DNA from: Betaproteobacteria bacterium | GTDB lineage: Bacteria > Pseudomonadota > Gammaproteobacteria > Burkholderiales > SHXO01 | DNA length: 64,000 nucleotides | Direction: 5' to 3' | Assembly (NCBI GenBank): GCA_025356655.1 | Contig: JANXRW010000004.1 | Location: forward strand, 1 to 64,000 | Shown here: positions 1 through 11,098 of the stretch, piece after piece | How positions within the stretch are numbered: the stretch's first letter is position 1 | Layout of the letters: every line of letters starts with the position of its first letter | Program-made: the position numbers and the translations under genes | The notes under the pieces: generated by a model | The model's input: only the letters and a program-made list of their open reading frames with translations | Databases searched by the model: none | What the model was told of the DNA's origin: nothing

Positions 1-227
1 AAGTCCGGCGCGAGACCCGGGGGCGCTCGAGCCTCAGCAGCCTTGGTCGCAGAGACGAACCGCTCACCGACAACGTCGCCGCGTTGGCGCCTGCGGGCAC
101 TGCCTGGGTCCACCGTAAGGCAGTAAGCGTCCGGTAATCCAGGTCCTCGGGGTCCTGTCCGGAGATGCACGGATTGAGTCGGCTACCGGACTCATAGAAA
201 CTGGAGCCTCCTGTCCATAGTGAGGAG

Positions 228-425
228 GTGATGGCGATGAGCGACGAAGAACTCGATGGCGGCCAGCAGCGCGGGGCCGCGGCCCTGCGGGGAATGCGAA
301 GCGAAGAGGACTGGCAGCGCCTGGTGGTGGAGTTCAAGGCATCGGGATTGTCGCCCCCGTGCCTTCGGTCAAGCGTGCGGGGAGGCCTCGAGCACTTTTT
401 TGAGCCGGGCCAGACCGCCTGAGGC
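228..425 (+). pseudogene. IS66-type accessory protein (TnpA-like) N-terminal remnant, probably frameshifted
   Basis: ORF has EDWQRLVVEFKASGLSP then diverges; the overlapping frame continues with PRAFGQACGEASSTFLSRARP, resembling IS66 accessory ORFs. Confidence 0.4.
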
Positions 426-693
426 TGTCCGACGTTGGAGCCTACGCAGAAGTAGTGGCGATATTCGCTGATCTTACCGTGGCGTTTGGTGTCCAGAGTT
501 CTTCGGAAATAGAATCAGTAAGATTCTTCACTGTTGTCCAAAACGGATTATGACGTTGGATCGTCCGACGGTGTAGGGTGTAGGCGAATCGCCAAACCCA
601 CCTGCACCCAGCCGAAGTAGACCCACCGGGAAAGCATCATGGAGCCTGTTAAGCCAAATACTAACGCTGATTCCGCGAGCCGACTTTGAACGC

Positions 694-1475
694 ATGGTCA
701 GGGAAACGGGAGCGGAAAATCGCAACAAGGGGTTGTCGAGCTGGAGCCAGCTTGGCCGAGCGCATTCCCTGCGGGAAATTCAACGCGGACTGAAGCGTTG
801 CGAGGGCAAGTGGGCCCACCTGGGCATCGAGGCACCGGCGCGCGCGTCGCTGTCCCACGCCAATGGCCATCGCCCCTGGCAACTGTTCGAAAAGGTGTTC
901 TACGCGTTGCTCGAGATCGTTGCCGCCAAAGCGGTTGGCAAGTGGAGAAGATCCAGTGGTACGCCCAGCGCTGGAACATCGAGGTGTTCCACCGCACGCT
1001 GAAGAGCGGGTGCCGGATCGAGGACCGCAGGCTGGGAGAGGCGAGCAGCCTCGCGGCGTGCCTGGCCATCGACAGGGTGGTGGCTTGGCGCATCTGCCAC
1101 CTGGTGCGGCTCGCGCGCGAGGTGCCGCAGGCGGATGCTTCGGTGTATTTCGCCGAGGACGAATGGAAGGCGCTGGTGGTCTACGGCACCAAGAACCGGG
1201 AGCCGCCGGCTAACGCGCCGACGCTGCGCGAGGCGATACGCCGGGTGGCGAAGCTGGGCGGATTCCGAGGCCGCAAGTCAGACGGCGAGCCCGGCGCCGG
1301 GGCGCTGTGGATCGGTTTGCGGCGGCTCGATGGCATCACCACGGGCTGGAGGATCAGGCAGCGCCGGGACGAGCAGAGCCTTGAGAGAATCGCCCAGCTA
1401 CAGCGGCGCGTGGACGAGAGTACCGAAGCCAACGAGCGCTTGCGCGCGCAGCCGGCTCCCATCCTTCCCTACTGA
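694..1475 (+). pseudogene. IS4-family transposase remnants (DUF4372-like N-terminal piece joined out of frame to a Tn5/IS50-like C-terminal piece)
   Basis: LSSWSQLGRAHSLREIQRGLKRCEGKWAHLGIEAPARASLSHANGHRPWQLFEKVFYALLE in one frame; QWYAQRWNIEVFHRTLKSGCRIEDRRLGEASSLAACLAIDRVVAWRI in another. Confidence 0.7.
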
Positions 1476-1766
1476 GCAAGGCCACCACAGTTCCTCTTCC
1501 ACACCGCAGCACTTTGGCAATCCCGCGCCCGCAGAGCAGGATCGGTCGGCTTACAGGCAGTGGCGTGCGGTCGTGGCCACGCGCGGGTCGGCGTCGGGAG
1601 CGGGGCCTGGTTCGGGGTGAGCCTGTGTCAGGTCTATCGGGCATGGGCAGGCCCAGCCGGATCCCGCTGGACCGCTGGAATCGGCACTGGGCGCTTCTTT
1701 GGCAATGCCATTGAGACTTGCTGGGGGAGCCCCTGGCCGTGAAACCCCTGGCAGGCTGAGCAGCGC

Positions 1767-2570
1767 TTAGCGCAAGCCGAGCACGTCCTGCATGTCGTAG
1801 AGGCCTGCGGGGGATTCCAAAAGGTAGCGGGCGGCACGGAGGGCGCCCTGGGCAAAGGTAGCCCGGCTGCTTGCCTTGTGGGTGAGTTCTAGCCGTTCGC
1901 CCACGCCGGCGAATAGCGCCGTGTGATCGCCCACGATATCGCCGCCGCGCACCGTGGCAAAGCCGATGGTGCCGGGGTTGCGCTCACCCGTGTGACCCTC
2001 GCGCCCATAGACGGCGCAGGTGCTCAGGTCACGCCCCATGGCTTTGGCGATCGCTTCTCCGAGGGCTAACGCCGTGCCCGAGGGAGCATCCACCTTAAAC
2101 CGGTGATGCGCCTCGAGCACTTCCACGTCATAGCCTTCCTGCAACACCGTTGCAGCGACTTCCACCAGGCGCAGTAGCAGGTTCACCCCCACGCTCATGT
2201 TTGGCGCCATGACGATGCCCAAGCGCGCGGCAGCCTCGACCACCTGCGCGCGCTGAACGGGGGTCATGCCCGTGGTGCCGATCACCATGCGAACGCCGTG
2301 GGGCAGGCAGCCCCGCAGATGGGCGAGGGTTCCCTCGGGTCGGGTGAAATCGATCAGCACGTCGCACTGGGCCAGAGCCGCGGTCACGTCGGAGGAGATT
2401 TTCACGCCGCAGGCATTTCCCACCAGTTCGCCGGCATCGCGCCCGATGAAGGGGTGGTCAGCCTGCTCCAAGGCCGCCTGCAGCCGCAGATCAGGTGCCT
2501 CGAACAGCGCCTCGAGCAGGGCCCGGCCCATACGCCCGGTCGTACCGGCAATGGCTACGCGCCGCATCAT
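1767..2570 (-). CDS. dapB: 4-hydroxy-tetrahydrodipicolinate reductase
   Basis: [41 protein letters not shown]; full length 267 aa. Confidence 0.95.
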   Translation of the reverse strand: MMRRVAIAGTTGRMGRALLEALFEAPDLRLQAALEQADHPFIGRDAGELVGNACGVKISSDVTAALAQCDVLIDFTRPEGTLAHLRGCLPHGVRMVIGTTGMTPVQRAQVVEAAARLGIVMAPNMSVGVNLLLRLVEVAATVLQEGYDVEVLEAHHRFKVDAPSGTALALGEAIAKAMGRDLSTCAVYGREGHTGERNPGTIGFATVRGGDIVGDHTALFAGVGERLELTHKASSRATFAQGALRAARYLLESPAGLYDMQDVLGLR

Positions 2571-2947
2571 TTCGGCGCCGACGGCACAGCGCCCGCGGGC
2601 GGCTCCACCGCCGCCGGAGCGCCGAAGGACTGACCTGGAAGGTCGGTGACCACGTGCTTGAGTGCGTCACCCAGGAAGATCACCGTCACCCGATGCTGGC
2701 GAACCTCGGGGCTGCGGCCCTTGCGGTCCACAAACAGATAGTCCCAACGGTCGGGATGAAACGCATCGGCGATGAGCGGGGTGCCGAGCACGAAACGGGC
2801 TTGCGCACGCGTCATGTCGGGCTTGAGCCGCGCGAGCATAGCCTCGTCGACATAATTCCCCTGCTGGACGTCGATCCGGTGGGGCCGGAGGAAACAGCCC
2901 GAGAGCAACAGGCACAGAAAGAGTGGTACGAGCTTGCGGATGGGCAT
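2567..2947 (-). CDS. bamE: Outer membrane protein assembly factor BamE (SmpA/OmlA lipoprotein)
   Basis: Lipobox [39 protein letters not shown]. Confidence 0.93.
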   Translation of the reverse strand: MPIRKLVPLFLCLLLSGCFLRPHRIDVQQGNYVDEAMLARLKPDMTRAQARFVLGTPLIADAFHPDRWDYLFVDRKGRSPEVRQHRVTVIFLGDALKHVVTDLPGQSFGAPAAVEPPAGAVPSAPK

Positions 2948-3061
2948 CAGCGGTCTGGCAGGGCGTCAGACACCCCCCCTTTAGTTTCCAAAGTTTGCAT
3001 GACCGTCTATCATACCGGGGGCCGTACCCCTTGTCAGGCCCCCAAATGAGTCGGCGCCCCA

Positions 3062-3493
3062 ATGACGAAAGCCCATGACCTGAAAACCAGCGGCCTGAAG
3101 GCGACCCTGCCGCGGCTCAAGATTCTCAATCTCTTCGAGACCTCCGACCAGCGCCACCTGACGGCCGAGGACGTGTACCGGTCGTGCCTGCGCGAAGGCA
3201 TGGATATCGGCCTCGCCACGATCTACCGAGTGCTCACCCAGTTCGAGCAAGCCAGCATTCTGGTGCGCCACCACTTCGAGGGTGGCAAGGCGGTGTTCGA
3301 ACTCAACCGCGGGGACCATCACGACCACATCGTCTGCATCCAATGTGGCATCGTGGAGGAATTCTTCGACGCCGAGATCGAAGAACGCCAGCGCACGGTC
3401 GCTCTGGCACGGGGCTTCGCGATTCAGGAGCATTCACTGCAGATCCAGGCCGAGTGCGTGCGGGATAACTGCCCGAACCGTCCGCGCAGCTAG
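3062..3493 (+). CDS. fur: Ferric uptake regulator
   Basis: GLKATLPRLKILNLFE, LTAEDVYRSCLREGMDIGLATIYRVLTQFEQASIL, GDHHDHIVCIQCG. Confidence 0.95.
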   Translation: MTKAHDLKTSGLKATLPRLKILNLFETSDQRHLTAEDVYRSCLREGMDIGLATIYRVLTQFEQASILVRHHFEGGKAVFELNRGDHHDHIVCIQCGIVEEFFDAEIEERQRTVALARGFAIQEHSLQIQAECVRDNCPNRPRS

Positions 3494-3521
3494 GCCGACG
3501 CGGACCGCGTTTGGCGGAGCA

Positions 3522-5180
3522 TCACCGGGCCCGGCGCAGCATCTCGGCCGCGTGCTCGCGCGTGGCGCGGGTGATCTCCATGCCGCCGATCATCCGCGCA
3601 AGTTCCTCCACGCGGGCCTCACCCTCCAGTACCTCCACGCCCGTGGCAGGGCGACCGGACTCCACGCGCTTGACCACCTGGTAATGCGCCGTGGCGCACG
3701 CAGCGACCTGAGCCAGGTGGGTGATGCACATGACTTGGTGCGCACCACCCAAGCCACGCAGCAACTCGCCCACGCGCTCGGCCACGCGCCCACCGACGCC
3801 CGAGTCCACCTCATCGAAAATCAGCGTGGGGACCTGGACTAGATCGCTGGTGGCCGTTTGGATTGCCAGGCTCAGGCGCGAGAGTTCGCCGCCCGAGGCC
3901 ACCTTGGCCAGGGGGCGCGCCTGCGCCCCGGCGTAGGCCACGACGCGGAACTCGACGGCCTCCAGGCCCTGGGCGCCGCCCTCGGCCAAATGTTCGATGC
4001 CCACCTCGAAACTCGCGGCCTCCATGGCCAACTGCTTGAGCGACCGTGTCACCTCGGCTCCCAGGCGCTCGGCGCCGGCGGCCCGAAGCGCCCCGAGCTG
4101 GCCCGCCAGTTCCAGGTAGTTCGCCTGCGCCTGCGTTTCATTGCGCGCCAGCGCCTCGGCATCCATACCCTGCTCCAGGCCCGCGAGACGCTCGCGAGCC
4201 TCCGCCAGGATGGAACTCAGGGCCTCGGGCGCGACGCGATGCTTGCGCGCCGCCTCGTGGTACTGCCCCAGCCGCTGCTCTAGCGCCTGCAGCCGGGCGG
4301 GGTCGGTCTCCAACCCACGGCGGTATTGGCGCAGCCCGTAGGCCACCTCCTCGATCTCCAACGCGGCCGACGCAAGCGACTGCTCCTGGGCCTGCAGGGC
4401 GGTGTCGAATCCCGCCCCGGTGCGCACCCGCGAGAGGGCGGCGTTGATCAAGCCCAGGGCCGCTTGGTCACCCTCGCTCAGCAGCTCCACCGCCGCCTCC
4501 ACGGCCTCCACTAGGCTGCTCAGGTGTGCTTGGCGACGGTGCTCCGCGGGGAGCGCCTCCCACTCCGCCGCGGAAAACCCGCCTGCGGTCAACTCGTCCA
4601 CCAACCACTGCAGCGCTTCGCGCTCGCGCTCGAGACTGCGGCTATCGTTGTCCCGCTGCACGCGCAGATCCACCGCGCTCCTCCAGGCCCTGTGCGCCGC
4701 CCCCACCTGAACCGCCAGCGACTGCCCACCGGCGTAGCCGTCGAGCAGGGCGCGCTGCGTGGCGGGGCGCAGCAGCCACTGGTGCTCGTGTTGGCCGTGC
4801 ACGTCCACCAGCAAGCTACCCAGTTCGCGCAGCTGAGAAATCGTGCAGGGACGGCCATTCACGTAGGCGCGCGTGCGTCCGCCGGTCTCCAGCAGGCGCC
4901 GCAACAGGCATTCCCCGGGCCCGGCACCCAAATCGGCCGCCTCCAGGAACGCCACTGCTGCGCCCGCAGGGAGGTCGAACTCGGCCCAGATTTCCGCGCG
5001 TGAGCAGCCATCGCGCACCAGCAGCGGGTCGCTGCGCTCGCCCAGCACGAGCGCCAGCGCATCGATCAGGATGGACTTCCCTGCGCCGGTCTCCCCGGTG
5101 AGCACGGTAAATCCGCCACCGAACTCCAGGTCGAGCGCTTCGACGGTGACGAAATCACGGATGCTCAACGAACGCAGCAT
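3522..5180 (-). CDS. recN: DNA repair protein RecN
   Basis: LTGETGAGKSILIDAL; FDEVDSGVGGRVAERVGELL; 552 aa. Confidence 0.95.
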   Translation of the reverse strand: MLRSLSIRDFVTVEALDLEFGGGFTVLTGETGAGKSILIDALALVLGERSDPLLVRDGCSRAEIWAEFDLPAGAAVAFLEAADLGAGPGECLLRRLLETGGRTRAYVNGRPCTISQLRELGSLLVDVHGQHEHQWLLRPATQRALLDGYAGGQSLAVQVGAAHRAWRSAVDLRVQRDNDSRSLEREREALQWLVDELTAGGFSAAEWEALPAEHRRQAHLSSLVEAVEAAVELLSEGDQAALGLINAALSRVRTGAGFDTALQAQEQSLASAALEIEEVAYGLRQYRRGLETDPARLQALEQRLGQYHEAARKHRVAPEALSSILAEARERLAGLEQGMDAEALARNETQAQANYLELAGQLGALRAAGAERLGAEVTRSLKQLAMEAASFEVGIEHLAEGGAQGLEAVEFRVVAYAGAQARPLAKVASGGELSRLSLAIQTATSDLVQVPTLIFDEVDSGVGGRVAERVGELLRGLGGAHQVMCITHLAQVAACATAHYQVVKRVESGRPATGVEVLEGEARVEELARMIGGMEITRATREHAAEMLRRAR

Positions 5181-5188
5181 GGCGGCGC

Positions 5189-6061
5189 CTAGAGCGACTC
5201 GCTCCAGTGGAGCTTCTCGCGCAGCATGTGGAAGTAGTTGTGCTCCCGCGGGTGGATCAGACGGATGCTTCGCTCGTAGCGGCGCACGACAACCTGGTCG
5301 CCCGCGGCCAGTTCCACGTGCGAGTGACTGTCGAAATGCGCCTGAGCGCTGGCGCCACGGTGCAGGATCACCTCGATCAGGGAGTCTCCACCCACGGCGA
5401 TGGGCCGGTTCGATAGGGTGTGCGGGCAGACCGGCACCAGCGCAATGGCGCTCAGTGCCGGATGCAGGATGGGCCCGCCGGCGGAGAGCGCGTAGGCGGT
5501 GGATCCCGTCGGGGTCGCCACCACCAGGCCGTCGGCCCGGAGGTTGTAGACGAACAGCCCGTCGATGCGCACTTCCAACTCGATCAGTCCGCCGTCGAGG
5601 CCTTTACCGATGCTGGCATCGTTGAAGGTGAGCACGCGCTCGAGTTCCACGCCATCGCGCAGGACCCGGGCCTCAAGCAGCATGCGCGGCTCGGTGACGT
5701 AGTTTCCTTCGAGGATGGCGGCCACGGTGTCGAGCATCGTGCCCATGGAGACGTCGGTCAAGAACCCCAGTCGTCCCTGGTTCACCCCGACCAACGGCAC
5801 GTCGGCTGGTGCCAGCCGGCGGGCGATGTTCAACATCGTGCCGTCGCCACCCACGACGATGGCCAAGTCGGCCAGCGCCCCGATTTCCTCCAGGCTGCGC
5901 ACCTCAAGCTCGTGACCGTCCATGTGCTGGGCCGAGAGCGGGTCGATCAGCACACGCAGGCCGCGGGCACGGAGAAAGGCGGCCAGCGCACCCAGAGGGC
6001 CTGCGGTCTCCGGGCTCTTGTACTTGCCGATGAGGGCGATTGTCTTGAAGGTGGGGCTCAT
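5189..6061 (-). CDS. nadK: NAD kinase
   Basis: VVGGDGTMLNIAR, GVNQGRLGFLTD, TPTGSTAYALSAGGPI. Confidence 0.95.
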   Translation of the reverse strand: MSPTFKTIALIGKYKSPETAGPLGALAAFLRARGLRVLIDPLSAQHMDGHELEVRSLEEIGALADLAIVVGGDGTMLNIARRLAPADVPLVGVNQGRLGFLTDVSMGTMLDTVAAILEGNYVTEPRMLLEARVLRDGVELERVLTFNDASIGKGLDGGLIELEVRIDGLFVYNLRADGLVVATPTGSTAYALSAGGPILHPALSAIALVPVCPHTLSNRPIAVGGDSLIEVILHRGASAQAHFDSHSHVELAAGDQVVVRRYERSIRLIHPREHNYFHMLREKLHWSESL

Positions 6062-6184
6062 GGCCGTGGATTATAAGGGCTAGCCGCCCCAGAAAACCTT
6101 GCGAGCGTAGCGTCTTTCGGTCCGTGCCCGCCAGCGCCAGCGAGATGTCCCCTTCGGCCGGGGCGCTTCGGTTAGAATCGAGCG

Positions 6185-7228
6185 ATGCTCTCCGAACGTG
6201 CACAGATTCTGCTCAAGACCCTCGTCGAGCGCTACATCGCGGATGGCCAGCCGGTCGGTTCCAGGGCCCTGTCACGGTTTTCTGGGCTGGACCTGAGCCC
6301 GGCGAGCATCCGCAACCTGATGTCGGACCTCGAAGAGATGGGCCTCATCGTGAGCCCGCACACCTCTGCCGGGCGTATTCCGACACCGCGCGGTTATCGC
6401 TTCTTCGTCGACAGCCTGCTCACCCTGCAGCCACTGGAGCGCGAGCAGATCCGTGCGCTCGCGGACCAGTTCCACCCGGAGAACCCGCACCAACTAGTGC
6501 AGGCTGCCTCCACGCTGTTATCAGACCTCACCCACTTCGCGGGCCTGGTGATGACGCCGCGGCGCCGTACAACCGCTTTCCGCCACATCGAATTTCTGCG
6601 CTTGAACGAGCAGCGCGTCCTGCTCATCATCGTCTCGCCCACGGGCGACGTGCAGAACCGGGTCATCCTGGCCGACCGGGACTACAGCCCTTCGGAGTTG
6701 GTGGAAGCGGGGAATTTCCTGAATCAGCACTATGCCGGGCTGGACTTCGACCAAATCCGGGACCGCCTGTGTGACGAGTTGAAAGCGCTGCGCGACGACA
6801 TGACCCGCCTGCTCACCCAGGCGATGGAAGCCGGTTCCCAGGCCATGACCGAAGGCGAGGACGGTTTCGTCCTCTCCGGCGAGCACCGCCTGCTGCACTC
6901 GGCGGACCTCTCCTCCAACATGGTGAGCCTGCGCCGCCTGTTCGAGGAGTTCGAGCAGAAGACCGGCCTCCTCCAATTGCTTCACTTGGGCACACGCGCC
7001 CAAGGAATACAAATTTTCATTGGTGGCGAATCCGGCCTTGTGCCTGTTGACGAGTGCTCAGTGGTGACCGCTCCCTACGAAGTGGATGGCGAGGTGGTGG
7101 GCACCGTAGGCGTCATCGGGCCAACCCGCATGGCCTACGAACGCGTCATCCCCATCGTGGAGATCACCGCCCGCCTGCTCTCCAATGCCATGTCCCAACG
7201 CCCCTCGGACCGAACACCCACCTCCTGA
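6185..7228 (+). CDS. hrcA: Heat-inducible transcription repressor HrcA
   Basis: [54 protein letters not shown]. Confidence 0.95.
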   Translation: MLSERAQILLKTLVERYIADGQPVGSRALSRFSGLDLSPASIRNLMSDLEEMGLIVSPHTSAGRIPTPRGYRFFVDSLLTLQPLEREQIRALADQFHPENPHQLVQAASTLLSDLTHFAGLVMTPRRRTTAFRHIEFLRLNEQRVLLIIVSPTGDVQNRVILADRDYSPSELVEAGNFLNQHYAGLDFDQIRDRLCDELKALRDDMTRLLTQAMEAGSQAMTEGEDGFVLSGEHRLLHSADLSSNMVSLRRLFEEFEQKTGLLQLLHLGTRAQGIQIFIGGESGLVPVDECSVVTAPYEVDGEVVGTVGVIGPTRMAYERVIPIVEITARLLSNAMSQRPSDRTPTS

Positions 7229-7277
7229 CTTCTGGCGCGGCCCGCGGGGCCGGGCCCCACCGCCCCGAAGAGTAGCC

Positions 7278-8381
7278 ATGGCCTTCCTGACTGAACCCGC
7301 CTACCGTCACGACAGCGCTCCTGCCATCGGTGTGCTGCTGGTGAACCTCGGCACGCCCCAGGCACCCACGCCCGCCGCCGTGCGCACCTACCTGCGCGAG
7401 TTCCTCACTGACCCACGGGTGGTGGAACTCCCTCGGCTGCCCTGGCGCGCGCTCCTAGAGGGGGTGATCCTGCCGCTGCGCTCGCGTTCCTCGGCGAAGA
7501 AGTACGCCAAGATCTGGACCCCGGAAGGCTCACCGCTGGCCTTCCATACCCAACGCCAGGCGCGCCTGCTGCAAGGCTATCTCGGCGAGAAAGTGGCGGC
7601 CCCGGTGCGGGTGGAGTACGCCATGCGCTATGGCCGTCCCGCCGTGGCCGAGGCCCTGGGTCGCCTGCGCCAGGCGGGTTGCGACAAGATTCTGGTCCTG
7701 CCGCTTTATCCGCAGTACGCATCGAGTTCCTCGGGGACGGTTTTCGACGCAGTGGGCCGGGCGGTCCAGAACCTGCGCAACGTCCCTGAACTGCGCGTGG
7801 TGAAACAGTTCCCCGCCCATCCGGGTTACATCGCGGCCTTGGCCAGCAGCGTGCGCGAGTACTGGCGCAGCAATGGCCGCGGGGAACTGCTGGTGACGAG
7901 TTTCCATGGCCTTCCGCGGGTCAGCCTGGACCGCGGCGACCCCTACCACTGCGAGTGCCATCGAACGGCCCGACTGCTGGCCGAGGCCCTGGAACTACCC
8001 CGCGACCGGTTGCTGGTGACCTTCCAGTCCCGCTTCGGGCGCGCCCGCTGGCTAGAACCCTACACGCTAGAGACGATGACCAAGCTCCCCGGCAAGGGCG
8101 TGCGGCGGGTGGACGTGTGCTGCCCGGGCTTCGTGTCGGACTGCCTGGAAACCCTGGAAGAGATCGCCCTGGAGAACAAGGCTGCGTTCCTGCAGGCCGG
8201 CGGCGCGGAGTTCCACTATATCGCCTGCCTAAATGAGCGCGACGACTGGATCCGCGCGTTGCGCGACCTGGCAGTGGAGCACATGGCGGGTTGGATTGGA
8301 GCGGACTACGACGCGGCTGCGGCCAAGAGCGACGGCGTGCAGCGTTTGGCGCGGGCGCGCGTCCTCGGCGCTACGAACTGA
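7278..8381 (+). CDS. hemH: Ferrochelatase
   Basis: GVLLVNLGTPQAPTPAAVRTYLREFLTDPRVVELPR, SFHGLPRVSLDRGDPYHCEC; start ATG 7278 inside ORF 7185..8381. Confidence 0.95.
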   Translation: MAFLTEPAYRHDSAPAIGVLLVNLGTPQAPTPAAVRTYLREFLTDPRVVELPRLPWRALLEGVILPLRSRSSAKKYAKIWTPEGSPLAFHTQRQARLLQGYLGEKVAAPVRVEYAMRYGRPAVAEALGRLRQAGCDKILVLPLYPQYASSSSGTVFDAVGRAVQNLRNVPELRVVKQFPAHPGYIAALASSVREYWRSNGRGELLVTSFHGLPRVSLDRGDPYHCECHRTARLLAEALELPRDRLLVTFQSRFGRARWLEPYTLETMTKLPGKGVRRVDVCCPGFVSDCLETLEEIALENKAAFLQAGGAEFHYIACLNERDDWIRALRDLAVEHMAGWIGADYDAAAAKSDGVQRLARARVLGATN

Positions 8382-8396
8382 TATTGCGCGTTGCCT

Positions 8397-8424
8397 CTTG
8401 AAACCGGCAGATGCAGCCCCACTT
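8397..8424 (+). promoter_or_regulatory. Sigma-32-type heat-shock promoter upstream of grpE
   Basis: CTTGAAA (8397-8403), 13 nt spacer, CCCCACTT (8417-8424); close to consensus CTTGAAA-N13-15-CCCCATNT. Confidence 0.75.
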
Positions 8425-8455
8425 GCCGGAAGATTTCGTATCCAGGAGGCGTCAC

Positions 8456-9010
8456 ATGCAGCACCCGCAAGACGACACAGCAAGCAGCGCGCCCGAGGAA
8501 TCCGGCGCCCCGCAACAACCCGCTGCCACTGACACGCCGGCCGAGTCCATACCCGGCCCCCTGGAACTGCTGCGCCGCGCCGAACTCAACGCCGAGGAGC
8601 ACCGAGATGCTTGGCTTCGGGCCAAGGCGGAACTGGAGAACGCCCGCAAGCGCTTCCAGACGGAAATGAGCCAGGCGCGCAAATTCGCCAACGAATCCTT
8701 CGCCGAGGATCTGCTGCCGGTGCGCGACTCCCTGGAAGCCGCCCTGGCCGCGGAGAGCACGACGGTGGAGAACCTGCGTCAGGGGGTGGAATTGACCCTG
8801 CGCCAACTGCAGTCGGCCTTCGAGCGCAACGCGCTCAAGCAAGTCGACCCGGTGGGCGAGAAATTCGACCCGCACCGCCACCAAGCCATCTCCGCCGTGG
8901 AGTCCCCGGAGACGCCCAATACCGTGATTCAGGTGCTGCAGAAGGGCTACCTGCTACACGACCGCATGCTGCGCCCGGCGCTCGTCACCGTTTCGCGAGC
9001 GCCCGCCTGA
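8456..9010 (+). CDS. grpE: Nucleotide exchange factor GrpE
   Basis: [36 protein letters not shown]...[28 protein letters not shown] 8456 has SD AGGAGG and lies downstream of the predicted TSS, unlike the ORF-track ATG at 8411. Confidence 0.95.
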   Translation: MQHPQDDTASSAPEESGAPQQPAATDTPAESIPGPLELLRRAELNAEEHRDAWLRAKAELENARKRFQTEMSQARKFANESFAEDLLPVRDSLEAALAAESTTVENLRQGVELTLRQLQSAFERNALKQVDPVGEKFDPHRHQAISAVESPETPNTVIQVLQKGYLLHDRMLRPALVTVSRAPA

Positions 9011-9012
9011 GG

Positions 9013-9041
9013 CTTGAAACTCCGGCCTGGCGGCCGCAAAT
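9013..9041 (+). promoter_or_regulatory. Possible second sigma-32-like promoter upstream of dnaK
   Basis: CTTGAAA (9013-9019), 14 nt, CCGCAAAT (9034-9041); -10 only partly matches. Confidence 0.4.
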
Positions 9042-9093
9042 ACCGTTACAGAATCAATATTCACTCACATTGACGACCAGTTAAGGAACCAGG

Positions 9094-11010
9094 ATGGCAA
9101 AAATTATTGGTATCGACCTGGGCACGACGAATTCCTGCGTTGCCATCATGGAGAACGGGCAACCTAAGGTCATCGAGAATGCCGAGGGCACCCGCACGAC
9201 CCCCTCCATCGTCGCCTACGCGGAGGACTCGGAAGTTCTCGTGGGCGCGCCCGCCAAACGGCAAGCGGTCACCAACCCGAAGAACACGCTGTACGCGGTC
9301 AAGCGGCTGATCGGGCGCAAGTTCGAGGACGCAGAGGTGCAGAAGGCGCTCAAGCTCGCCCCCTATGGCATCGTCGGCGCCCCCAACAAGGATGCCTGGG
9401 TAGAGGTGCGCGGCAAGCGGATGGCGCCGCCAGAGATCTCCGCCCAAGTGCTCATGAAGATGAAGAAGACCGCCGAGGACTACCTCGGCGAGGAAGTGAC
9501 CGAGGCCGTGATCACGGTGCCCGCTTACTTCAACGACTCGCAGCGCCAGGCGACGAAGGACGCCGGCCGCATCGCCGGCCTGGAGGTCAAGCGGATCATC
9601 AACGAGCCGACGGCCGCGGCCCTGGCCTTCGGCCTGGATAAAAAGGAAGGCGACCGCAAGATTGCCGTGTATGACCTGGGCGGCGGCACTTTCGATGTCT
9701 CGATAATCGAAATCGCGGCAGTCGAGGGCGAGCACACTTTTGAGGTGCTCTCCACCAACGGCGACACTTTCCTCGGTGGCGAGGACTTCGACCAACGGCT
9801 CATGGACTACGTGGCCGACGAGTTCCGCAAGGAGCAGGGCGTGGACCTGCGTAAGGACATCCTGGCCTTGCAGCGCCTGAAGGAAGCGGCGGAGAAAGCC
9901 AAGATCGAACTGTCCTCGGCCCAGCAGACGGAGATCAATCTGCCCTACATCACGGCGGATGCCTCCGGGCCGCGGCACCTGGCAATAAAGGTGACGCGGG
10001 CGAAATTCGAGGCCTTGGTCGAAGAACTCGTGCAGCGCACGGCAGGGCCCTGCCTGACCGCCATCAAGGACGCCGGCGTAAGCCTCTCCGAGATCGCCGA
10101 CGTCATTCTGGTGGGCGGGCAGACGCGTATGCCCAAGGTCCAGGAGAAAGTGAAGGAGATCTTCGGACGGGAACCGCGTCGGGACGTGAACCCGGACGAG
10201 GCAGTGGCCATCGGTGCGGCCATCCAGGGCGGTGTGCTCAAGGGCGAAGTGAAGGACGTGCTGCTGCTGGACGTGACGCCCTTGTCCCTGGGTATCGAAA
10301 CCCTGGGCGGGGTCATGACCAAGCTGATCCAGAAGAACACCACCATCCCCACCAAGGCGCAGCAGGTGTTCTCCACGGCTGACGACAGTCAAACCGCGGT
10401 GACCATCCATGTGCTGCAAGGCGAGCGCGAGTTGGCCTCGGGCAACAAGAGCCTGGGGCAGTTCAACCTGGCCGACATCCCGCCTGCTCCGCGCGGCCAG
10501 CCGCAGATCGAGGTGGCCTTCGACATTAACGCCGATGGCATCCTGCATGTTTCGGCCAAGGACAAGGCCACGGGCAAGGAGGCCAAGATCACCATCAAGG
10601 CCAACTCCGGTCTGTCCGAGGACGAGATCCAGCGGATGATGAAGGACGCTGAAGCGCACGCCGAGGAGGACCGCAAGGCCGTTGAACTGGTCAACGCCCG
10701 TAACCAGTGCGATGTATTGATCGCGAGCGTGCGCAAGTCCTTGGCCGAGCACGGCGACAAGCTCAGCGCCGAGGAGAAGGGGAGCATCGAGGCCGCCATG
10801 CAGGCGGCGGAGACGGCTATGAAGGGCAACGAGCAGGCGGACATCGAGGCCAAGACGCAGGCCCTGGCAGCAGCTTCCCAAAAGCTGGGCGAGAAAGCCT
10901 ACGCGCAGCAGGCGGAAGCCGCAGGGGCCCCCGGCGGGGGCCACTCGGCCAAGCCGGAGGATGGGAACGTGGTGGACGCTGAATTCGAAGAGGTGAAGGA
11001 CCGCAAGTAG
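9094..11010 (+). CDS. dnaK: Molecular chaperone DnaK (Hsp70)
   Basis: [40 protein letters not shown]; full-length Hsp70. Confidence 0.98.
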   Translation: MAKIIGIDLGTTNSCVAIMENGQPKVIENAEGTRTTPSIVAYAEDSEVLVGAPAKRQAVTNPKNTLYAVKRLIGRKFEDAEVQKALKLAPYGIVGAPNKDAWVEVRGKRMAPPEISAQVLMKMKKTAEDYLGEEVTEAVITVPAYFNDSQRQATKDAGRIAGLEVKRIINEPTAAALAFGLDKKEGDRKIAVYDLGGGTFDVSIIEIAAVEGEHTFEVLSTNGDTFLGGEDFDQRLMDYVADEFRKEQGVDLRKDILALQRLKEAAEKAKIELSSAQQTEINLPYITADASGPRHLAIKVTRAKFEALVEELVQRTAGPCLTAIKDAGVSLSEIADVILVGGQTRMPKVQEKVKEIFGREPRRDVNPDEAVAIGAAIQGGVLKGEVKDVLLLDVTPLSLGIETLGGVMTKLIQKNTTIPTKAQQVFSTADDSQTAVTIHVLQGERELASGNKSLGQFNLADIPPAPRGQPQIEVAFDINADGILHVSAKDKATGKEAKITIKANSGLSEDEIQRMMKDAEAHAEEDRKAVELVNARNQCDVLIASVRKSLAEHGDKLSAEEKGSIEAAMQAAETAMKGNEQADIEAKTQALAAASQKLGEKAYAQQAEAAGAPGGGHSAKPEDGNVVDAEFEEVKDRK

Positions 11011-11035
11011 CACCCGTCGCGAGCCGGGGTGTAGC

Positions 11036-11073
11036 GGGGGGTGTGGGCGCCGAGCGCGCCTCACCCCCCTTTT
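11036..11073 (+). terminator. Hairpin with T-tract between dnaK and dnaJ
   Basis: GGGGGGTG ... CACCCCCC followed by TTTT, with additional inner GCGC pairing. Confidence 0.6.
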
Positions 11074-11098
11074 ACTGCAAAGACACTTAGGGTGCGAG

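Noticed and set aside
1480-1760. Short ORFs between the IS remnant and dapB
   Set aside because: No recognisable motifs; low-complexity Gly/Arg/Pro composition.
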